This document shows positions 1-9,954 of a DNA stretch of 64,000 nt, one piece after another; position 1 is the stretch's first letter, and each line of letters starts with the position of its first letter. The position numbers and the translations under genes are program-made. Where the stretch lies: NCBI RefSeq assembly GCF_036194065.1, contig NZ_CP108095.1:2418001-2482000 (forward strand), given 5' to 3'. The stretch is from Streptomyces sp. NBC_00239 (GTDB lineage Bacteria > Actinomycetota > Actinomycetes > Streptomycetales > Streptomycetaceae). A model generated the notes under the pieces. It was not told where the DNA came from, did not search any database, and saw only the letters and a program-made list of their open reading frames with translations.

Positions 1-1
1 T

Positions 2-556
2 CACCCGGTGGACCTGTTGCTGCTGGACCACTACCTGCCCGACGGGAACGGCCTCGACCTCGTACGCCGGCTGCGGCAGCTCGGCCACCACGCCGACGTG
101 ATCATGGTGACGGCCGCCCGGGACCTGGCCACCGTCCAATCCGCGATGCGCCTCGGCGCCCTCCAGTACCTGGTCAAGCCGTTCGCCTTCGCCGGGCTGC
201 GGGCGAAGCTGGAGGCGTACGCGGCGCTGCGCCGCACCCTGGCGGCGGGCGGCGAGGCGGAACAGGCCGAGGTGGACCGGATCTTCGGGGCGCTCGCTGC
301 GGCCGGCGCCCCCGTGGAACTCCCCAAGGGCCACTCCCCCACCACCGCCGAACTGGTCCGGCAGGTCCTGCTGGCCGCCGGAGACACGCTGTCCACCCAG
401 GAGATCGCCGACCGGGCGGGCGTGAGCCGGCAGACCGCCCAGCGCTATCTGAAGCTCCTGGAGCGCAGCGGCCGGGTCCGCCTGACCCTGCGCTACGGCG
501 AAACCGGCCGCCCCGAGCACCGCTACGCGTGGGTGGCGGCCGGTCCGCAGGCCTGA
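2..556 (+). CDS. CitB/DcuR-family response regulator (5' end outside window)
   Basis: Only the last 184 codons are present; the frame enters at base 2 inside a receiver domain. The run LLLLD carries the phospho-acceptor Asp. It is followed by the switch position in MVTAA and the conserved Lys-Pro of YLVKPF. A linker leads to a C-terminal helix-turn-helix (EIADRAGVSRQTAQRYL). Receiver plus C-terminal HTH is the layout of the CitB/DcuR family, whose members answer to DcuS/CitA-type sensor kinases and usually control uptake of di- or tricarboxylates or acetate. The gene converges on the symporter operon that follows, a plausible target, although I found no operator to support that. Its sensor kinase would be expected just upstream of the window. 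Confidence 0.9.
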   Translation, partial: HPVDLLLLDHYLPDGNGLDLVRRLRQLGHHADVIMVTAARDLATVQSAMRLGALQYLVKPFAFAGLRAKLEAYAALRRTLAAGGEAEQAEVDRIFGALAAAGAPVELPKGHSPTTAELVRQVLLAAGDTLSTQEIADRAGVSRQTAQRYLKLLERSGRVRLTLRYGETGRPEHRYAWVAAGPQA

Positions 557-631
557 CGCCCGCGCCCACCGGAGAAGCGGCTGTCCCCCCGCGAACCGGC
601 GACCGCGGACCGACGGGCCGGCGCCCGGGCC

Positions 632-2281
632 TCAGACCGCCCCGGCCCCCGTCAGGGAGCGCACCTCGGTCTCGGCGTGCCGGGCCTCGTCGGGCACCTC
701 GCGCGAGGTGACGGTGCCCAGCCAGCCGGCCAGGAAGCCGAGCGGGATGGAGACGATCCCCGGGTTCTGCAGCGGGAAGACCTGGAAGTCCACGCCGGGG
801 AACAGCGCCGCGGGGCTGCCGGACACCACGGGCGACAGCAGCACCAGCACGACGGCCGGGACGAGTCCCCCGTACACCGACCAGACGGCACCGCGGGTGG
901 TGAACCCCCGCCAGAAGAGCGAGTAGAGCAGCACCGGCAGGTTGGCCGAGGCGGCGACCGCGAAGGCGAGGCCGACCAGGAAGGCGACGTTGAGGTCCTG
1001 GGCGAGCAGCCCGAGCCCGATCGCGACGGCGCCGATGCCCACCGCGGCGGTCCGGGCCACCGCCACCTCGCTGCGCTGCTTGGCGTGCTTGCGCTTCAGC
1101 GAGGCGTACAGGTCGTGGGCGACGGAGGCGGAGGACGCGAGGGTGATGCCGGCCACCACCGCGAGGATGGTGGCGAAGGCGATGGCCGCGACCACGGCGA
1201 ACAGCACGGTGCCGCCGGTGGTGCCGCTGCCGCCGCCCAGGAACAGGGCGAGCAGCGGTACGGCGGTGTTCCCGGCCGCGTTGGAGGCGCGTACCTCCTC
1301 GGGTCCGACCAGGGCGGCCGCGCCGAAGCCGAGCACGATGGTCATCAGGTAGAAGCCACCGATGAGGCCGATCGCCCAGACCACCGAGCGGCGGGCGGCG
1401 CGCGCGGTCGGCACGGTGTAGAAGCGGGACAGGATGTGCGGCAGCCCGGCCGTGCCCAGGACGAGCGCGAGGCCGAGGCTCAGGAAGTCGAAGCGTGCCG
1501 TCCAGTCGCCGCCGTACTTCAGTCCGGGGCCGAGGAACCTGTCGCCGTGCCCGCTGCGTTCGGCGGCGCTGGTGAGCAACTGGTTGAAGTTCCCGTGGAA
1601 GTTCACCAGCACCAGCACGGTCAGCGCGATGGCACCGCCCATGAGCAGCACCGCCTTGACGATCTGGATCCACGTGGTGGCGCGCATGCCGCCGAAGGAC
1701 ACGTAGATCACCATCAGCGCGCCGACGCCGATCACCGTCCAGGCCCGGGCCGCGGCGCTGCTCCCGCCGAGCAGCAGGGACACCAGGCTGCCCGCGCCGA
1801 CCATCTGCGCGATGAGGTACAGCACGGAGACGGTCACGGACGAGGTGCCGGCGGCGATCCGTACGGGACGCTCGCTCATCCGGGCCGCCACCACGTCGGC
1901 GAGCGTGAACCGGCCGCAGTTGCGGACCAGTTCGGCGACCAGGAAGAGCACGACGAGCCAGGCCACGAGGAAGCCGACGGAGTACAGCAGGCCGTCGTAG
2001 CCGAACAGCGCGATGAGGCCGGAGATGCCCAGGAAGGAGGCCGCGGACATGTAGTCGCCGGCGATGGCGAAACCGTTCTCCATGGGAGAGAACAGGCGGC
2101 CGCCCGCGTAGAACTCCTCGGCCGACCCGCGCCGGTTGCGGCTCACCCAGGTGGTGATGGCCAGGGTGACCGCGACGAAACTGCTGAAGAGGAGCAGGGC
2201 GAGGGTCTGATGACCGGTCGACAGCCCGCCGGCTGCCAGGGCGGGTACGCCGCCGCCCGCCGCGAGGGCCGGGCCGGTCAC
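632..2281 (-). CDS. Sodium:solute symporter family, cation/acetate symporter (ActP-like)
   Basis: A 549-residue integral membrane protein with about 13 hydrophobic segments, of the sodium:solute symporter family. The segment EEFYAGGRLFSPMENGFAIA and the following glycine-rich helix (YMSAASFLGISG) are typical of acetate/pyruvate-type carriers (ActP, MctC). It would import a short-chain monocarboxylate with Na+ or H+. The GTG start overlaps the stop of the upstream DUF485 gene by four bases (GTGA), so the two are translationally coupled. This matches the yjcH-actP pair known from other bacteria. Substrate is inferred from family and partner only. Gene end faces the response regulator across about 75 bp. 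Confidence 0.88.
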   Translation of the reverse strand: MTGPALAAGGGVPALAAGGLSTGHQTLALLLFSSFVAVTLAITTWVSRNRRGSAEEFYAGGRLFSPMENGFAIAGDYMSAASFLGISGLIALFGYDGLLYSVGFLVAWLVVLFLVAELVRNCGRFTLADVVAARMSERPVRIAAGTSSVTVSVLYLIAQMVGAGSLVSLLLGGSSAAARAWTVIGVGALMVIYVSFGGMRATTWIQIVKAVLLMGGAIALTVLVLVNFHGNFNQLLTSAAERSGHGDRFLGPGLKYGGDWTARFDFLSLGLALVLGTAGLPHILSRFYTVPTARAARRSVVWAIGLIGGFYLMTIVLGFGAAALVGPEEVRASNAAGNTAVPLLALFLGGGSGTTGGTVLFAVVAAIAFATILAVVAGITLASSASVAHDLYASLKRKHAKQRSEVAVARTAAVGIGAVAIGLGLLAQDLNVAFLVGLAFAVAASANLPVLLYSLFWRGFTTRGAVWSVYGGLVPAVVLVLLSPVVSGSPAALFPGVDFQVFPLQNPGIVSIPLGFLAGWLGTVTSREVPDEARHAETEVRSLTGAGAV

Positions 2282-2832
2282 CGCCCGCGCTCCCGTCCGC
2301 GCCGGCCCTGCTCCCGTCCGCGCTCCTGCTCGAACACCGTCCAGCGCAGGTCGAGCGCCGCCCGGTCCCGGCGCAGCCGGGCGTGCCGGGCGTAGGCCCA
2401 GGTCAGCAGGAAGGTGGAGAGGAACTGCCCGAGTCCCGCGATCAGCGCGACGTTGACGGCGCCGAACACCGGGCGGGCCATCAGCCCGGGAGCGGCCACC
2501 GCCGTGAGCACGTACGCGAGGTACCAGGCGAGGAAGGCGAGGGTGGCGGGGACGACGAACCGGCGGTAGCGGCTGCGCACCTCCTGGAAGGCGGCGCTGC
2601 GCTGCACTTCCAGGTAGATCTCGGCCGCGCCGGAGACCGGCCGGCCCGCGGGTCCGGGGTGGCCGGGGACGGCGCGGCCGGGCCCGGAGCCGTCGGATCC
2701 GGCGGCGCCGCGCGGGTCCGCCGTGGGCGGCGCGGCGGCTTCGGCGCCCTCACCCCAGCCGGACGCGAGCGCGTCGTACCAGGGATCGTCCAGCCGGATC
2801 GTTCCGGCGTCACGCCCTTCGTGCTTGTCCAC
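2278..2832 (-). CDS. DUF485 (YjcH-like) membrane protein
   Basis: A 184-residue protein: a Pro/Gly/Ala-rich cytoplasmic N-terminal half (about residues 1-85) and a DUF485 domain with two transmembrane helices (about residues 95-160). DUF485 proteins accompany ActP-type symporters and are presumed accessory subunits; their exact role is unknown. The GTG start is preceded by AAGGAGAG at a good distance. The 3' end overlaps the symporter start by four bases. The N-terminal extension is longer than in the E. coli YjcH type and looks disordered. Confidence 0.85.
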   Translation of the reverse strand: MDKHEGRDAGTIRLDDPWYDALASGWGEGAEAAAPPTADPRGAAGSDGSGPGRAVPGHPGPAGRPVSGAAEIYLEVQRSAAFQEVRSRYRRFVVPATLAFLAWYLAYVLTAVAAPGLMARPVFGAVNVALIAGLGQFLSTFLLTWAYARHARLRRDRAALDLRWTVFEQERGREQGRRGRERGR

Positions 2833-2907
2833 CGAACTCTCCTTGTCCGCTGCCGCATTGGCCGCGTGCCCACAAGGATGTGCGGAGAGGTCGGTTTCCG
2901 GACTGGT

Positions 2908-2957
2908 GTCCCGGTGTGCTTCACCCCATCAGGTGATGACGGGAAGCACACCGGGAC
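2908..2957 (-). terminator. Rho-independent-type hairpin downstream of parE
   Basis: Perfect 15-bp inverted repeat (left arm 2908-2922, right arm 2943-2957) with a 20-nt loop that itself contains a 5-bp stem (CATCA/TGATG). It sits between the parE stop and the DUF485 start and would terminate parE transcription. There is no clear U-tract, as is common in Streptomyces. Confidence 0.75.
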
Positions 2958-3031
2958 CCCGGAAGCACGGACCCGGGGAACCTGCGCCCCTCGAGCCCGG
3001 ACCCCGGCGGGCCGGGGTCCGGCGCGCCGGG

Positions 3032-5152
3032 TCAGGCGTCGATGCGCGAGCGGTCCAGGGTGGCCGCCGAGCTGGTGATGAACTCCTTGCGCGGCGCGAC
3101 CTCGTTGCCCATCAGCAGGTCGAAGACCTGCTCGGCCGAGTCCAGGTCGCCGATGTTGATCCGCCGCAGCGTGCGGTGGCGCGGGTCCATGGTGGTCTCC
3201 GCGAGCTGGTCGGCGTCCATCTCGCCGAGGCCCTTGTAGCGCTGGATGGAGTCCTTGTAGCGGACCCCCTTGCGCTGGTACTCCAGCAGCGTCTGGCGCA
3301 GCTCGTTGTCCGAGTACGTGTAGACGTACTTGTCCTGGCCCTTCTTGGGCTGGACCAGCTCGATGCGGTGCAGCGGCGGCACGGCGGCGAAGACCCGGCC
3401 GGCCTCGACCATCGGCCGCATGTACCGCTGGAAGAGCGTCAGGAGCAGGCAGCGGATGTGCGCACCGTCGACATCGGCGTCGACGAGCAGGACGATCTTG
3501 CCGTAGCGCGCCGCGTCGATGTCGAAGGTCCGGCCCGAGCCGGCCCCTATGACCTGGATGATCGCCCCGCACTCGGCGTTCTTGAGCATGTCCGAGACCG
3601 ACGACTTCTGGACGTTGAGGATCTTGCCGCGGATCGGCAGGAGCGCCTGGAATTCGGAGTTCCGGGCGAGCTTGGCGGTGCCGAGCGCGGAGTCGCCCTC
3701 GACGATGAAGAGCTCGCTGCGCTCCACGTCGTCGCTGCGGCAGTCGGCCAGCTTGGCCGGCAGCGAGGACGACTCCAGCGCGGTCTTGCGGCGCTGGGCG
3801 TCCTTGTGCTGGCGGGCGGCGATCCGGGTGCGGGCGGCCGCGACGATCTTCTCCATCACGGCGCGGGCCTGCTGCTTGTCGTCCCGCTTGGTGGAGGTCA
3901 GGAACGCCTTGAGCTCCTTGGCGACGACGGCCGAGACGATCCGGGTGGCCGCCGAGGTACCGAGCACCTCCTTGGTCTGGCCCTCGAACTGCGGCTCGGC
4001 GAGCCGGACGGTCACGACCGCGGTCATGCCCTCCATGGCGTCGTCCTTGACGACGTCGTCCTCGGCGACCCGCAGCAGCTTCGACGAGCGCAGCACCTCG
4101 TTGACCGTCTTGGCGACCGAGCGCTCGAAGCCGGAGACGTGCGTGCCGCCCTTGGGGGTGGCGATGATGTTGACGAAGGACTTGACCGAGGTGTCGTAGC
4201 CGGTGCCCCAGCGCAGCGCGATGTCCACCCCGAGCTCACGGGTGACCTCGGTGGGGGTCATGTGGCCGCGCTCGTCGAGGACCGGCACGGTCTCCTTGAA
4301 GGTGCCCTGGCCGGTCAGGCGCAGCACGTCGCAGACGGGCTTGTCCTGGGTGAGGTACTCGCAGAACTCGCTGATGCCCCCGTCGTACCGGAAGACCTCC
4401 TCGGTCTTGCCGGCGCCGTCGATGGCCCGCTCGTCGCGGACCACGAGGGTCAGGCCGGGCACCAGGAAGGCGGTCTGGCGGGCGCGCTGGTAGAGCGTGT
4501 CCAGCGAGAGCCGGGCCTCCTTGAGGAAGATCTGCCGGTCGGCCCAGTAGCGCACCCGGGTGCCGGTGCGGGTCTTGGGTACGCGCTTGCCCTTGAGCAG
4601 CCCGTTCGCCGGGTCGAAGGGGGCCTCGGGGCCCTGCTCGGTGAACATGCCGGGGACGCCGCGGCGGAAGCTGATCGCGTGCGTGGCACCGTTGCGGTCG
4701 ACCTCGACGTCGAGGCGGGCGGACAGCGCGTTCACCACGGAGGCGCCCACGCCGTGCAGGCCGCCGGAGGCCGCGTACGAGCCGCCGCCGAACTTGCCGC
4801 CGGCGTGCAGCTTGGTCATGACGACCTCGACGCCGGACAGGCCGGTCTTGGGCTCGACGTCGACCGGGATTCCGCGGCCGTTGTCCCGGACCTCGACCGA
4901 GCTGTCCTCGTGGAGGATCACCTCGATGTGGTCGCAGTAGCCGCCCAGGGCCTCGTCGACGGAGTTGTCGATGATCTCCCAGAGGCAGTGCATGAGGCCC
5001 CGGCTGTCCGTGGACCCGATGTACATGCCGGGCCGCTTGCGGACCGCTTCAAGCCCTTCGAGGACGAGCAGGTGCCGCGCGGTGTAGTTGGAGCCGTCGC
5101 GGTCTGCTCCGGACAGCAGCGCGCTGGAAGGCACGGACGTGTCGGCGGTCAC
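3032..5152 (-). CDS. parE: DNA topoisomerase IV subunit B (ParE)
   Basis: A 706-residue type IIA topoisomerase ATPase subunit that pairs with ParC to decatenate daughter chromosomes. An N-terminal GHKL ATPase (LEAVRKRPGMYIGST at about residue 35; DNGRGIP; GLHGVGASVVNALS) is followed by the transducer and a TOPRIM domain (VEGDSALGTAK; LLVDADVDGAHIR). The open frame extends 108 codons upstream, but the GTG at 5152 has GAGGAGCG in front of it and begins the recognisable protein (VTADTSVPSS). Length and motifs fit Streptomyces ParE rather than GyrB, which in this genus lies by the origin next to gyrA. Position two genes from hrdB agrees with the Streptomyces arrangement as I recall it. Confidence 0.92.
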   Translation of the reverse strand: MTADTSVPSSALLSGADRDGSNYTARHLLVLEGLEAVRKRPGMYIGSTDSRGLMHCLWEIIDNSVDEALGGYCDHIEVILHEDSSVEVRDNGRGIPVDVEPKTGLSGVEVVMTKLHAGGKFGGGSYAASGGLHGVGASVVNALSARLDVEVDRNGATHAISFRRGVPGMFTEQGPEAPFDPANGLLKGKRVPKTRTGTRVRYWADRQIFLKEARLSLDTLYQRARQTAFLVPGLTLVVRDERAIDGAGKTEEVFRYDGGISEFCEYLTQDKPVCDVLRLTGQGTFKETVPVLDERGHMTPTEVTRELGVDIALRWGTGYDTSVKSFVNIIATPKGGTHVSGFERSVAKTVNEVLRSSKLLRVAEDDVVKDDAMEGMTAVVTVRLAEPQFEGQTKEVLGTSAATRIVSAVVAKELKAFLTSTKRDDKQQARAVMEKIVAAARTRIAARQHKDAQRRKTALESSSLPAKLADCRSDDVERSELFIVEGDSALGTAKLARNSEFQALLPIRGKILNVQKSSVSDMLKNAECGAIIQVIGAGSGRTFDIDAARYGKIVLLVDADVDGAHIRCLLLTLFQRYMRPMVEAGRVFAAVPPLHRIELVQPKKGQDKYVYTYSDNELRQTLLEYQRKGVRYKDSIQRYKGLGEMDADQLAETTMDPRHRTLRRINIGDLDSAEQVFDLLMGNEVAPRKEFITSSAATLDRSRIDA

Positions 5153-5597
5153 GCAGTTCGCTCCTCGCTGAATTTCTTTTCTGGCCCGGTGGGGCGCAGG
5201 GGTGGGTCGGTCACCGCTCAGAGGGTACCGAGGCCTGGTAGAGCCGGTGCAACGCCACCCTTGCTGCTTCTTCAGCCTAGTCCAGATCCGCACGGATGTT
5301 CGATCCCTCGATGGAGTGAAGCAAACATCACGTTCCCTTCGAGGCATGAACCATTTAGGGTTCGGGCACGTCCTCATGAACAACCGGCAACCCTGCCGGA
5401 AGCCCTGGGGACTGCGACCGACAACGACAACAACGCGAAACCGTAGAGCAATGCAATACGGCTCCTTCGCCGCCAACCGGCAACAGCCGGCCAGCTCGGA
5501 AGGAAAGTTTCGAGGAAAAGCCGCGAGCGGGAACGTTTTCGGCCTGGTTGGATGTTGACCCTGGTACGACAGCTCGTCGAGCTAGAGAAGAGGCGAC
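5153..5597. other. parE / zinc-ribbon gene divergent intergenic region (445 bp)
   Basis: This stretch is less GC-rich than its surroundings and holds the divergent promoters for parE (minus) and the small gene at 5598 (plus). The open frames through it are not conserved-looking and have poor codon bias. Short inverted repeats are visible (CCGGCA/TGCCGG at about 5384-5400). A possible TTGACC -35 element lies at 5555-5560, but I cannot pair it with a convincing -10. No gene or RNA is recognised. Confidence 0.5.
5274..5303 (-). promoter_or_regulatory. Possible parE promoter (-10 TAGGCT)
   Basis: On the minus strand TAGGCT (5279-5274) matches the common Streptomyces vegetative -10. TCGAAC lies 18 bp upstream (5303-5298) as a poor -35. 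It is about 120 bp before the parE start. The weak -35 keeps confidence low. Confidence 0.3.
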
Positions 5598-5828
5598 GTG
5601 ACTACTGTTCTGACACCCGCGACCCCGCTGACGGCCGCTGACCGATGCGACCGTTGCGGCGCCCAGGCATATCTGCGCGTCGTCCTGCTGAGCGGCGGTG
5701 AGCTGCTCTTCTGCGCCCACCACGGACGCAAGTTCGAGCCGGAACTCAAGAAGATCGCCGCGGAAATACAGGATGAGACTGAGCGGCTCACGGCCGCTCC
5801 GGCCAGCGCCGACACCGAGGACCGCTGA
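5598..5828 (+). CDS. Small zinc-ribbon-like protein (DUF7455 type)
   Basis: A 76-residue protein with two metal-binding pairs, CDRC near residue 17 and CAHH near residue 39, followed by a charged helix (ELKKIAAEIQDETERL). Short actinobacterial proteins of this kind occur beside parE/hrdB. The function is unknown; a structural zinc site is inferred from the CxxC/CxxH pattern. The GTG start is preceded by AGAAGAGG. It is divergent from parE and convergent with the serine protease gene. Confidence 0.8.
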   Translation: MTTVLTPATPLTAADRCDRCGAQAYLRVVLLSGGELLFCAHHGRKFEPELKKIAAEIQDETERLTAAPASADTEDR

Positions 5829-5872
5829 CAAAGCCTCCATCCCGACGAGCCAGGACCGGTCCAGGATCGGTC

Positions 5873-5910
5873 GACGGGCGCCGCCCCTGTGAACCAGGGA
5901 GGCGCCCGTC
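5873..5910. terminator. Bidirectional terminator between converging genes
   Basis: Perfect 10-bp stem (5873-5882 with 5901-5910, GACGGGCGCC/GGCGCCCGTC). The loop contains a further CCCTG/CAGGG pair. It is placed between the ends of the plus-strand zinc-ribbon gene and the minus-strand protease gene. Confidence 0.75.
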
Positions 5911-5937
5911 CTCATGTCCGGATCCGTGACGAACCGG

Positions 5938-6762
5938 TCACTCGGTGACCAGGCCGGTCAGGGGCGCGATGCGGGTGTACACCCCCGGGCTGTCGGCGCG
6001 CCCGCAGCCCCGCCCCCACGACACCAGTCCGATCAGCTTCCCGCGGGCCACCAGCGGCCCTCCGCTGTCCCCCTGGCAGGCGTCCCGGCCGCCCCGGCTG
6101 TCTCCGGCGCAGACCATCGCCGCGGGCTCGTAGCGGCCGTCAGGGCCCCCTGGATAGGCCTCCTGGCAGGCGGCGTCGGGGAACACCGTCAGCTGGGCGG
6201 CGCGCAGCCCCGTCGTGTAGTCGCCATAACCGCTCGTGTCGCCCCAGCCGTACACGGTCGCCTCGGCACCCGGCGCGTACGCCTCGTCCCCCGGTCCCGC
6301 CATGGGCAGCACGTACCGCTCCGGCACGGGTTCGGCGAGGGTCAGGACGGCGAGGTCGCCGACGTTGGTCCGGCGGTCGTACGACGGGTTGACCCGGGCC
6401 TCGCGCAGCGGGACCTCGTGGCCCTCGTCGCCGAGCAGCTCCGTACGGCCGACGACCACCCGCAGGTCGCCCAGGGACTCCACGGGCCCCCCGAGCACCT
6501 GGCGGGCCAGGCAGTGCGCGGCCGTGAGGACCTTGGTGGGAGCGACCACCACTCCCCCGCAGAACTGGCCCGCCCGCGTACCCCCGAACCGGTCACGGCT
6601 CGACAGTGCCACCACCCACGGACTGTCGGCGGCCCGGACCGGCGCGCCGCCGACCACGACGCCGTCCGCGACGGCGGGAGACGCAGGGGCCAGCGGTGCC
6701 ACGGCCGCTCCCGCCGCCAGGGTCAGCGTGCCCACCAGGGTGCGGGCAAAGGGACGACGCAT
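5938..6762 (-). CDS. Secreted trypsin-like serine protease (S1 family)
   Basis: A 274-residue preproprotein. A Sec signal peptide ([19 protein letters not shown], cleavage around AVA near residue 35) is followed by the mature chymotrypsin-fold domain beginning VVVGG. The catalytic triad is visible: His in LTAAHC, Asp in VGDLAVL, Ser in CQGDSGGPL; the GWGDTSG loop and VCAG cysteines also fit trypsins. The Asp six residues before the catalytic Ser (DACQGDSGG) predicts trypsin-like Arg/Lys specificity. The open frame runs further upstream into hrdB, but the ATG at 6762 with GAGG in front starts the signal peptide. Confidence 0.9.
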   Translation of the reverse strand: MRRPFARTLVGTLTLAAGAAVAPLAPASPAVADGVVVGGAPVRAADSPWVVALSSRDRFGGTRAGQFCGGVVVAPTKVLTAAHCLARQVLGGPVESLGDLRVVVGRTELLGDEGHEVPLREARVNPSYDRRTNVGDLAVLTLAEPVPERYVLPMAGPGDEAYAPGAEATVYGWGDTSGYGDYTTGLRAAQLTVFPDAACQEAYPGGPDGRYEPAAMVCAGDSRGGRDACQGDSGGPLVARGKLIGLVSWGRGCGRADSPGVYTRIAPLTGLVTE

Positions 6763-6838
6763 CAGGCCTCCTGACTCTGTGTGTACATGACCCCACCCAG
6801 GGTGGTACGAGCTGCCGCGCCGCGCACCCGCGCACGAC

Positions 6839-6877
6839 GAAGGCCCGGCGTCCCGCGAACGGGACGACCGGGCCTTC
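6839..6877 (-). terminator. hrdB terminator
   Basis: Perfect outer stem GAAGGCCCGG (6839-6848) with CCGGGCCTTC (6868-6877) and an inner stem GTCCCG/CGGGAC closing a CGAA tetraloop. Located just downstream of the hrdB stop. Confidence 0.8.
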
Positions 6878-6926
6878 GTGAGCGGTCGCGGCCGGGGGCA
6901 CGTGCCTCCGGGGCGGACCCGCTGCC

Positions 6927-8510
<1,584 letters not shown>

Positions 8511-8673
8511 GAACAACCTCTCGGAACGATGGGAACGGCTTCCGACCCCGGCCTGGTGCTGGACCGGAGCCGACGACCACCGACCGGGAATGGCCGGCGG
8601 CGCGGGCAGGGACCGGGGAGCTGCACAGCGCCCACAACGGCTGCTGTCTTCCCTCCGTCGGCCATCACCTCTT

Positions 8674-8703
8674 AGGTCATCGCGTGACCTCGCGGAGCGT
8701 TAC
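8674..8703 (-). promoter_or_regulatory. hrdB ECF-type promoter with overlapping inverted repeat
   Basis: On the minus strand GTAAC (8703-8699) is followed after 16 bp by CGATGA (8682-8677). This two-box pattern is the kind used by ECF sigma factors; transcription of hrdB in Streptomyces is known to depend on the ECF sigma ShbA. A perfect inverted repeat AGGTCA-N5-TGACCT (8674-8690) covers the CGATGA box and could be an operator. The assignment rests on pattern, spacing and position only. Confidence 0.5.
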
Positions 8704-8803
8704 GCCCAATCTTCGTGGCCCGAGTCACACGATGGTCGGAGAAACGCCCCACTCGGCGGTACCGCGGCACCGAGCGGGCCCGCCACGTGCCCCGCTCACG
8801 CAT

Positions 8804-8836
8804 GTGTCGCCGGACCCTCGAGAGGTCCGGCGACAC
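8804..8836 (-). terminator. Terminator of the FadR-type regulator gene
   Basis: Perfect 13-bp stem GTGTCGCCGGACC (8804-8816) / GGTCCGGCGACAC (8824-8836) with a 7-nt loop, about 60 bp past the stop codon. Confidence 0.8.
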
Positions 8837-8896
8837 CCGGTCCGCACGCGCCGCGCAGCCGCGCGGCGCACGCCGTGGCCGTGCCCGCCGCGGCCG

Positions 8897-9784
8897 TCAG
8901 TGCTCGCGCGGCGCCGGGACGACCCGCTCCACCTCCGGATGAACCGTCAGCAGCTGACGCATGGCGTTCTCGGCTCCCTGGGCGTCGGCGGCGGCGAGGG
9001 CCTCGACGATGCGGCCGTGATGGGCCACGGAGGCCTCGCTGGGGCGGTCGCAGGCGGTGATGGGGCTGCCGGACACCTGGAGGGCGGCCGAGACGATGCC
9101 GGAGAGGTGTTCCAGCATGCGGTTTCCGGCGACCTGGATGAGCAGGGAGTGGAATTCGTTGTCGGCGCGGGCGAAGGTGATCGCGTCGCCCTGGGCGAGC
9201 GCGTGGCCCATGATCTCCACCATGTCGGACAGCCGCTGCTGGATGTCCGGGCGGCCGTGTCCGGCGGCGAGGCGGGCGGCCAGCGGCTCGATGGTCCAGC
9301 GCAGTTCGTTGAGCTCGCGCCGCTGGTCGTCGCGCTGCGGCCCGAAGGCCCGCCACTCGATGATGTCGGGGTCGAGGAGGTTCCAGTCGGCGACCGGGCG
9401 GACCCGGGTGCCGACGTTCGGACGGGCGCTGACGAGGCCCTTGGCCTCCAGGACGCGCAGCGACTCGCGGACGACGGTGCGGGAGACCTCGAAGCGCTGG
9501 CCGATCTCCTCGGGGACGAGCGGGCGGTCCGCGCCGAGGTCACCGGAGACGATCATCTGACCGAGCTGCTGGACGAGTTGGCCGTGCAGGCCACGGCCGC
9601 GGCTGCCCGCCGCACGACGGCCCACCCGGCTCAGATCGACGTCGGCGCCGTCCCAGTGGGGCGGTCCGACGCGGTCGGTGCCGGGGGCATCCGCGTAGGG
9701 GTAGCGGTCGAGTTCGCCCGGGCCGGCGAGGCCGGAGTCGGCATGGCGGGCGGCGGTCATCATGGTGTGCGCAAGGGTACTCAC
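8897..9784 (-). CDS. FadR-subfamily GntR transcriptional regulator
   Basis: A 295-residue repressor-type regulator. After a 60-70 residue N-terminal extension comes a GntR winged helix (GQMIVSGDLGADRPLVPEE, RFEVSRTVVRESLRVLEAKGLV). It is followed by an all-helical FCD ligand domain whose Asp/His metal set is visible (DNEFHSLL, HHGRIVEAL). FCD proteins typically sense a carboxylate. Start chosen at GTG 9784 (STLAHTMMTAARH) with AAAGGA close in front; the frame is open to 9868. Target genes unknown; the 170-bp upstream region is a candidate autoregulatory site. Confidence 0.85.
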   Translation of the reverse strand: MSTLAHTMMTAARHADSGLAGPGELDRYPYADAPGTDRVGPPHWDGADVDLSRVGRRAAGSRGRGLHGQLVQQLGQMIVSGDLGADRPLVPEEIGQRFEVSRTVVRESLRVLEAKGLVSARPNVGTRVRPVADWNLLDPDIIEWRAFGPQRDDQRRELNELRWTIEPLAARLAAGHGRPDIQQRLSDMVEIMGHALAQGDAITFARADNEFHSLLIQVAGNRMLEHLSGIVSAALQVSGSPITACDRPSEASVAHHGRIVEALAAADAQGAENAMRQLLTVHPEVERVVPAPREH

Positions 9785-9954
9785 GAATCCTTTGTCGGCC
9801 GCGGTTCGACGGCCCTTGAGGTCTTTGGTGAAAAGCACACGAAAGGGTGATCGGTGCCACCTGCGCAATTGACGACTTATCGTAAAGAACCGGGCGCGTT
9901 CCGGGGAGTTGTGGTCGCCAACGGGGAATCCGGCCAGTCTTCAACCCTGAACGA

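Larger units (their letters stand above)
8511..8896. other. hrdB upstream region (386 bp)
   Basis: Non-coding. It holds, from hrdB outward, a roughly 160-nt leader, an ECF-type promoter with an overlapping inverted repeat (8674-8703), and the terminator of the FadR-type gene (8804-8836). No further gene is supported. Confidence 0.6.

Noticed and set aside
2723..5446. 907-codon plus-strand open frame
   Set aside because: Antisense to parE; composition typical of a shadow frame.
5202..5558. 118-codon frame in the parE upstream region
   Set aside because: Poor codon bias, no ribosome site, lies in a promoter region.
8511..8516. TTG start two codons upstream for hrdB
   Set aside because: The ribosome-binding sequence GAGAGG directly abuts the TTG, leaving no spacing; the GTG at 8510 has correct spacing.
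9872..9883. ACGA-N4-TCGT repeat as FadR operator
   Set aside because: Half-sites of four bases are too short to distinguish from chance.
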